Positions 59,649-64,000 of a DNA stretch of 64,000 nt are shown one piece after another; within the stretch, counting starts at the first letter, position 1, and each line of letters opens with the position of its first letter. The stretch lies in NCBI GenBank assembly GCA_031292625.1, contig JARLGU010000011.1, positions 62,001 to 126,000 on the forward strand. Reading direction: 5' to 3'. A program made the position numbers and the translations under genes. Source of the DNA: Capsulimonadaceae bacterium. Lineage in GTDB: Bacteria; Armatimonadota; Armatimonadia; Armatimonadales; Capsulimonadaceae. The notes beneath the pieces are model-generated. The model saw only the letters and a program-made list of their open reading frames with translations, had not been told where the DNA came from and did no database searches.

Positions 59649-59811
59649 GTGCCGTGTATTGATCCGATCCCAATAGACGATTTTCCCTTCAATGATACCT
59701 GACATTCCATTGCCGCGCTGCAGGCAATAGCAATGCCCGCAAACTCATACGTCGCGCTTGGACTTAGCCAGCGTCTCGCCTTCACGGCAATTCCATCAGC
59801 GGCGCGGCGTG

Positions 59812-59817
59812 TATAAT
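59812..59817 (+). promoter_or_regulatory. -10 box before the M15 peptidase gene
   Basis: A perfect TATAAT ends 10 bp before the ATG at 59828, placing transcription start within a few bases of it. A convincing -35 was not seen. The pattern repeats that at 38769 and suggests another leaderless message. Confidence 0.4.
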
Positions 59818-59827
59818 GACTCTTGTC

Positions 59828-60571
59828 ATGCCCAAGAAGACAAAACTCGGCGCGCCCGAGCCGTTTCACCTGATTAACCGCATCCCGATACGCGACAACG
59901 GAGAACCGCTCGTCGACCTTCGCGGACGGCGCGAGGCTCGCTTCCTGAATCTCGCACCTGGCTGCCTGCCGTTTGTTCGCGAGTCCGTTCTCGCCCGGCT
60001 CATCCGCGCCCAAGCCCGCCTCCCCTGGTACGTCCACATCCAGATATCCACGGCGCTGCGGACGCTGGACATGCAGAGTCGAATGTATTGGTCGAACTTC
60101 AATCGGATCCAGTCGGAGCACCCGCAATGGCCGCTCAGCGCGGTCCGTCGCGCCTGCAATAAGTTCTTCGCGCCGCCCGACGCCAAAGCGCCTCCTGGGC
60201 ACTGCACGGGAGGCGCCGTGGATGTCGCCCTGGTGGACCTGACCGGCCGGCCGCTGGACGTGACATCGCCCTTCTTGAGATGGGATGCTGCGTATACGTT
60301 CGTCGATGGTCTGACGCCTGAAGCGCACGCCAACCGGAAAATGCTATACGAGGCGATGACCGGCGCGGGTTTTTCCAACTGCCGCGACGAGTGGTGGCAC
60401 TACTCGTACGGAGACAGCGCTTGGGCGGTCCGCACGGGAAATCCGATCGCCTGCTACGGCCTTATTCCGCCTCCAGCCAGCTATAGCCACGTCCCCAAAC
60501 GCCCCGCTCGCCCGCCTCGCAAGCCAGCAGCCTACCTGCGCCCCGGGCGATGGCGGCGTCGAAAGCGGTAG
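59828..60571 (+). CDS. M15 peptidase, VanX-like D-Ala-D-Ala dipeptidase family
   Basis: 247 residues from the ATG at 59828; an ATG at 59816 would lie inside the -10 box. The M15D zinc set is present: H125 in GHCTGGAVD and D132, then E188-x2-H191 in DEWWHYSYG. STALRTLDMQSRMYW and WDAAYTFVDGL are typical core segments. The Pro/Arg/Lys-rich tail (KRPARPPRKPAAY) is extra and could bind nucleic acid or wall polymers. No signal peptide is visible. VanX-type enzymes hydrolyse D-Ala-D-Ala for recycling; a vancomycin-resistance role is not implied, since no VanH, VanA or VanS-like genes are near. Confidence 0.88.
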   Translation: MPKKTKLGAPEPFHLINRIPIRDNGEPLVDLRGRREARFLNLAPGCLPFVRESVLARLIRAQARLPWYVHIQISTALRTLDMQSRMYWSNFNRIQSEHPQWPLSAVRRACNKFFAPPDAKAPPGHCTGGAVDVALVDLTGRPLDVTSPFLRWDAAYTFVDGLTPEAHANRKMLYEAMTGAGFSNCRDEWWHYSYGDSAWAVRTGNPIACYGLIPPPASYSHVPKRPARPPRKPAAYLRPGRWRRRKR

Positions 60572-60747
60572 ACGAAGCGCAATTCGCGCAGATAGGGCCG
60601 GATTCCAGTCGACCGCTTGTCAGGAGGACTTTTGCGCCATGCAACGAAATTTATCGACAAGTCCGGGGGGCACTTCCGGTTTCGTAAACGTCGTTTGAGT
60701 GCCCTCGATGCAAGCACTGACCAGACGGATTCCAGGAGGCAATGCCC

Positions 60748-61968
60748 ATGAAGGCCAGAAATCGACACGCCATTTTAGCGGCAACGATATTGATATGCTT
60801 TTGTGTGATTATCGCTGCTAGTGCGCCCACGTGCGCAAGCTCAACCCGAAAACCTCTTACCCTCAATGCGATTGCCGCCTTAGCGCTTAAGTCCGTTGTC
60901 AGCTTGACGGTGCTTGGAGCGGACGGCAACACACTCAAAACAGGCTCCGGATTCGTAATAGGCAAGAACGTTATCGTCACAAACGTTCACGTCATCAAAG
61001 GCGCGCACGCGGTAACCGCAAATTACACCGACGGCACATCACGAGACGTCCTTGGCCTCCTTGGCTTCGATAAGGACCGCGATCTGGCTATTCTCTACTC
61101 AGATACGTCCGGTGAGCATCCTGTTCACCTAGGCGACAGTTCGCGGGTTCGCGTCGGCGACCGCGTTGTAGCCGTTGGTTCCCCTGAAGGTCTGACGGGG
61201 TCAGTCACAAATGGCATCATTAGCGGAATTAGAGTGGTCGGAGATACCAAGCTCTTTCAAACGACCGCACCGATTTCCCCGGGTTCATCCGGAGGACCGT
61301 TGATTAACGAATACGGGGAAGTCATTGGAGTGACGTCCTTCCAGCTGGTAGAGGGCCAGAATCTTAACTTCGCATACGCATCAGGTCACATTGGCACAAT
61401 TCAGATTTCCGACCCGCACGATCCCTCCAAGGTAAGCCAATGGGCCGATCTAGCGGCACTCGGTCTCGGAGACGACCAATCGCCGGCGCTTCCCACATCT
61501 TCGTCAATCGCTAAATCCGCTGATGCCGACATTCCGTACACGACAAAACCGCTCAAGGGCATAGTTGCGGTATCCGTTTTAATCGAGGATCTCAATGACG
61601 AAGCGAAAGCCGCGGGTCTCGACGAGGACGTATTGAAGACCGATGTAGAGCTCCGTTTGCGAAAGGACGGCATAAAAGTATCCTCAGAGGACTTTTCGCA
61701 GAAGGTATCGCAGAATAGCGGATACGTATACGTGCAGATTACAACGTTGGCGCTGCAAAACGGCGACCTAATATTCAATCATCAAGTCAGTTTCAATGAA
61801 GATGTTCAACTCCGCCGCGCAGCGCCAATCATTTGCACGGCGCATACATGGGACAGAGGCGGCGTAGCTTTTAGCCCGGCGGACGGATTTGCCCACTACG
61901 TTCGAGACGTCTTGGGGGACGACATCGACAAGTTCGCAAACGAGATGCTCGCTCAAAACACGCCGTAG
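60748..61968 (+). CDS. Secreted HtrA-like (S1C) serine protease without PDZ domain
   Basis: 406 residues. AGGAGG lies 8 nt before the ATG at 60748; the ATG at 60742 would be too close. A signal peptide (about 1-31) leads to the trypsin-like domain with H81 (VTNVHVIKG), D112 (DRDLAIL) and S181 (SPGSSGGPL). No PDZ domain follows. Instead residues 235-406 form an unassigned alpha/beta domain (IVAVSVLIEDLNDEAKA, YVYVQITTLALQNGDLIF). Periplasmic protein quality control or signalling by cleavage is the family role. A hairpin after the stop is probably the terminator. Confidence 0.9.
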   Translation: MKARNRHAILAATILICFCVIIAASAPTCASSTRKPLTLNAIAALALKSVVSLTVLGADGNTLKTGSGFVIGKNVIVTNVHVIKGAHAVTANYTDGTSRDVLGLLGFDKDRDLAILYSDTSGEHPVHLGDSSRVRVGDRVVAVGSPEGLTGSVTNGIISGIRVVGDTKLFQTTAPISPGSSGGPLINEYGEVIGVTSFQLVEGQNLNFAYASGHIGTIQISDPHDPSKVSQWADLAALGLGDDQSPALPTSSSIAKSADADIPYTTKPLKGIVAVSVLIEDLNDEAKAAGLDEDVLKTDVELRLRKDGIKVSSEDFSQKVSQNSGYVYVQITTLALQNGDLIFNHQVSFNEDVQLRRAAPIICTAHTWDRGGVAFSPADGFAHYVRDVLGDDIDKFANEMLAQNTP

Positions 61969-61977
61969 CGCCTATGA

Positions 61978-62002
61978 GCGGCAAGCCTTACGATCTTGCC
62001 GC
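61978..62002 (+). terminator. Hairpin after the serine protease gene
   Basis: GCGGCAAG (61978-61985) and CTTGCCGC (61995-62002) pair perfectly with a 9-nt loop, 9 bp after the stop. A second small hairpin, GCTGC-TTTTT-GCAGC, follows near 62010-62025. Confidence 0.6.
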
Positions 62003-62126
62003 CTCCGGGCTGCTTTTTGCAGCACTTAGCGAGCGGCAGCTATGTGACGCAATGTCCCGCAATAAGGCGCGCAATCAAACGGATGCTACATGAGACAATT
62101 TGTGCAGGAGCGCTGCACGAAAGACT

Positions 62127-62573
62127 GAGAGTGTGCGTAACAAACTGGCGTATTGCGAGAAAGATTCAGGACGGCTCGTGCCGCCGGGGCGTTCTTTTGC
62201 CTGCGCCTCGTTCACGGCGGCGATTGACGAAGCCTCGTCAACACGCGTAAAGCGTTTTGCCGCTAACGTCCGCCGGTCACGGACCGGTCTCGCCCGCGCC
62301 TCGTTCACTTCGGCGATCGACGAAGCCTCGTCAACACGCGTAAAGCGTTTTGCCGCTAACGTCCGCCGGTCACGGACCGGTCTCGCCCGCGCCTCGTTGA
62401 CGGCGGAGATCGACGAAGCCACGTCAACACGCGTACATCGTTTTGCCGCTAACGTCCGATTCCAGCGCACGTCGCGAGGTCAATAAAGCGCTACGCAATT
62501 CCTTTTTCAAAAATTGCCCCGGCGGCACTGGAGCCGCCTTACAAACCGTTTCGATCTCTTACACACGCTCTGA
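62127..62573. repeat. MITE-like dispersed repeat, copy C, opposite orientation and expanded
   Basis: This 447-bp element lies in the 639-bp gap before the FAD oxidoreductase gene, inverted relative to copies A and B. Its ends are GAGAGTGTGCGTAA (62127) and TTACACACGCTCTGA (ending 62573). The inner inverted pair is GGACGGCTCG...GGGGC at 62169-62190 and its partner at 62516-62538, including a perfect 12-bp TGCCGCCGGGGC match. Without the two extra 93-bp units it would be about 261 bp, close to copy A. Open frames cross it on both strands but show no protein-like features. The flanks 62026-62126 and 62574-62607 hold no gene. Confidence 0.78.
62203..62460. repeat. 93-bp tandem repeat, about 2.8 units
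   Basis: Units begin at 62203, 62296 and 62389 (each GCGCCTCGTT), exactly 93 bp apart. The first two are nearly identical and the third diverges after about 70 bp. Each full unit holds an inverted repeat, CCGGTC-ACG-GACCGG, and the segment CGTAAAGCGTTTTGCCGC. Because 93 is a multiple of three, reading frames stay open. Confidence 0.9.
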
Positions 62574-62607
62574 GAAACACTGCATCTCTTGCAACGAAGG
62601 ACATATT

Positions 62608-63873
62608 ATGCAAACGGAATACGATGTTATCGTAATCGGAGGCGGCACGGGCGGAAGCATTGCCGCCATCCAAGCCGCTCGTGCCGGAGCGCACACGCTG
62701 CTGGTGGAAAAGAATGGCATGCTTGGCGGCACGATGACCCTTGGCGGCATCAATTACCCTGCTTCATTCTTCGCGTGGGGCCGGCAGATATCTCGAGGAA
62801 TCGGCTGGGAGCTGGTACGCCAAACTCAGGAGGAAACCGGACACCCCGTGATGACGGCGGAAGGCACGGAGGACAATTCTCGAGCGAAGGCGACGAGTAT
62901 GAATATCCCCGTGTTCGCCGCACTCTGCGACCAGGCCGCACTGGACGCCGGAGTCGAGCTTCTTTTTCACGCCATGCCCGCCGCCATTATACAAGACGAT
63001 GCGGGCTGGCTCGCGACCATATGCACGAAGTCGGGCCTTCGGCGAATCCGCGCGACCGTCGTCATCGATGCGACAGGCGACGCGAACGCTGTCGCCTTGG
63101 CCGGCTTCGATGTGGATCGACCTGAGATCGTGCAGCCCGGCACACTGAATATGCGCTGCTCTGGTTACGATCCGCAAACCCTGGATTACGCCGCGATCGG
63201 GGCGGCGGCAAGGAAAGCCATTGCCGACGGGCAGTTAACTACGACCGACGTGTCCTGGTCCGACAATGGCCCCGAGGGATTTCTCCGGAATTACGGAGGC
63301 AATGCCAATCATCTGCGCGCCGCAGGCGCCGAGACCAGCGAGGGCAAGTCGCTCGGCGAAGTGGAAGGACGCCGTGCGATGCTGCGGGCACTTCGCTTCT
63401 TTCGCAAGCAACCCGGTCTGCAAGACTTCCAGGTGGAATGGATCAGCCCTGAGGCAGGAATCCGGGAGACAGTAACCATCAAGGGAAAGGCAACGGTAAC
63501 AACAGCGGACTACGAGGCCGGAGTCGCGTATCCTGATGCAGTCTGCTATGCGTTCTATCCGATCGATGAGCATCTCAACGACGGGCGGGGAATCAACTGG
63601 CGGGCGCTTGGAAGACGCGTATTGCCGACCATTCCCCGAGGCGCATTGCTGCCCGCCGGCAGCAGCAATTTCATCGTTGCGGGCCGCTGCCTGTCCAGTC
63701 AGCGCGAGGCGCAGTCGGCCCTGCGCGTCGAATGCCCGTGTATGGCCATGGGGCAGGCCGCCGGGGCTCTCGCTGCACTAGCAGTACAGTTGCAGGTCGA
63801 TGTGGAAGAGGTTCCAATGGACTCCTTGCGCGCCACGCTCCGCGCCCATCAAGCCATCGTGCCCCCAGACTGA
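62608..63873 (+). CDS. FAD-dependent oxidoreductase
   Basis: 421 residues from the ATG at 62608, with GAAGGA 7 nt upstream; a longer frame from 62443 runs through the repeat and is not credible. VIVIGGGTGGSIAAIQAARAG (8-28) is the FAD-binding turn, EKNGMLGGTMTLGGI follows, VVIDATGDANAVALAGFD is the second FAD contact, and SSNFIVAGRCLSSQREAQSALRVECPCMAMGQAAG is the C-terminal FAD closure of the PF12831 family. It is related in layout to the partial protein at 1-1310. The substrate is unknown. The upstream 93-bp repeat element is its immediate neighbour, so its promoter should lie in or next to the repeat. Confidence 0.92.
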   Translation: MQTEYDVIVIGGGTGGSIAAIQAARAGAHTLLVEKNGMLGGTMTLGGINYPASFFAWGRQISRGIGWELVRQTQEETGHPVMTAEGTEDNSRAKATSMNIPVFAALCDQAALDAGVELLFHAMPAAIIQDDAGWLATICTKSGLRRIRATVVIDATGDANAVALAGFDVDRPEIVQPGTLNMRCSGYDPQTLDYAAIGAAARKAIADGQLTTTDVSWSDNGPEGFLRNYGGNANHLRAAGAETSEGKSLGEVEGRRAMLRALRFFRKQPGLQDFQVEWISPEAGIRETVTIKGKATVTTADYEAGVAYPDAVCYAFYPIDEHLNDGRGINWRALGRRVLPTIPRGALLPAGSSNFIVAGRCLSSQREAQSALRVECPCMAMGQAAGALAALAVQLQVDVEEVPMDSLRATLRAHQAIVPPD

Positions 63874-63880
63874 CGCGAAT

Positions 63881-63942
63881 AAACGCCGGGTTTCGCAAAC
63901 CTACCGCCGCTTCGGAGGAGGCGCTCCTCTCTGTCGGCGTTT
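63881..63942 (+). terminator. Nested hairpin after the FAD oxidoreductase gene
   Basis: Outer arms AAACGCCG (63881-63888) and CGGCGTTT (63935-63942) enclose GAGGAG-GCG-CTCCTC (63915-63929). It starts 8 bp after the stop codon and could end transcription, with the closing arm providing a short T run. The rest of the window to 64000 shows no gene. Confidence 0.4.
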
Positions 63943-64000
63943 CACCGCGACATCTTCGTAGAAACCGCGACTGGCAGGTTCAAAGGCTGATGGAGCCTAC

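Noticed and set aside
59828-60571. Vancomycin-resistance determinant
   Set aside because: Only a VanX-family fold is present, with no ligase, dehydrogenase or two-component genes. Chromosomal D-Ala-D-Ala dipeptidases are common.
62203-62460. CRISPR array
   Set aside because: The units are contiguous 93-bp repeats with no spacers, and no cas gene is present.
62075-62486. Opposite open frames through the 93-bp repeats, translating to 31-residue repeats
   Set aside because: Frames stay open because 93 is divisible by three. They exist on both strands, lie inside a dispersed non-coding element and lack ribosome sites.
63901-64000. C-terminus of a minus-strand gene entering the window
   Set aside because: The only open frame has a stop codon at the very edge and no start, leaving about 33 codons.

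Overview
The window looks like a chromosomal piece of a diderm, saccharolytic, moderately GC-rich bacterium, most probably Armatimonadota (Capsulimonas-like). Three lines of evidence point there. First, there are three prepilin-type DUF1559 proteins whose N-termini share the [15 protein letters not shown] signature and whose C-termini carry H-x9-DG. Second, the gene content is dominated by glycosidases with LacI, GntR and AraC regulators. Third, lnt, LptF/G-type and LptD-type genes imply an outer membrane. This assignment is inference from gene content, since no rRNA or tRNA gene is visible.

Left part (1-31 kb): carbohydrate-use modules. An FAD oxidoreductase (cut by the window edge) lies downstream of an AraC regulator. 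Next come, on the minus strand, GH78, GH18, a DUF1559 pseudopilin and a GntR-LacI hybrid regulator. The GH18 and DUF1559 promoters share a 16-bp motif. They are followed by an aldo/keto reductase, an ECF sigma/zinc-finger anti-sigma pair, a GH51 arabinofuranosidase divergent from a GH95 fucosidase, and a LacI-DUF1559-GH-propeller operon divergent from a GH29-like enzyme, with two matching operators between them. A FadR-type GntR regulator then controls a GH2-alcohol dehydrogenase-SDR operon through a clear palindrome placed on the promoter.

Middle part (28-48 kb): a STAS protein and a YfhO-like membrane protein overlap tail to tail. A tightly coupled minus-strand operon follows, reading lnt, Ser/Thr kinase with a C-terminal PQQ propeller, pseudokinase-SNF2 helicase fusion, YqhG-like protein, and a small membrane protein. 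This is the best candidate for an undescribed system in the window. Divergent from it are a lipoprotein, LptF/G, an LptD-like protein, a small acidic protein and a GT-C type membrane enzyme, then a convergent LemA/M48 protease pair.

Right part (48-64 kb): a third LacI-DUF1559-glycosidase module (the enzyme is 1483 aa), an ankyrin-repeat protein, a homocysteine methyltransferase, an active/inactive M16 protease pair, a VanX-like M15 peptidase, an HtrA-like serine protease and a second FAD oxidoreductase.

Non-coding structure: a roughly 240-260 bp MITE-like repeat with nested terminal inverted repeats occurs three times (2.36, 23.3 and 62.1 kb). One copy carries an internal 93-bp tandem amplification. 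A nested REP-like palindrome sits at 5.93 kb. No CRISPR array, rRNA, tRNA, transposase or prophage gene was found.
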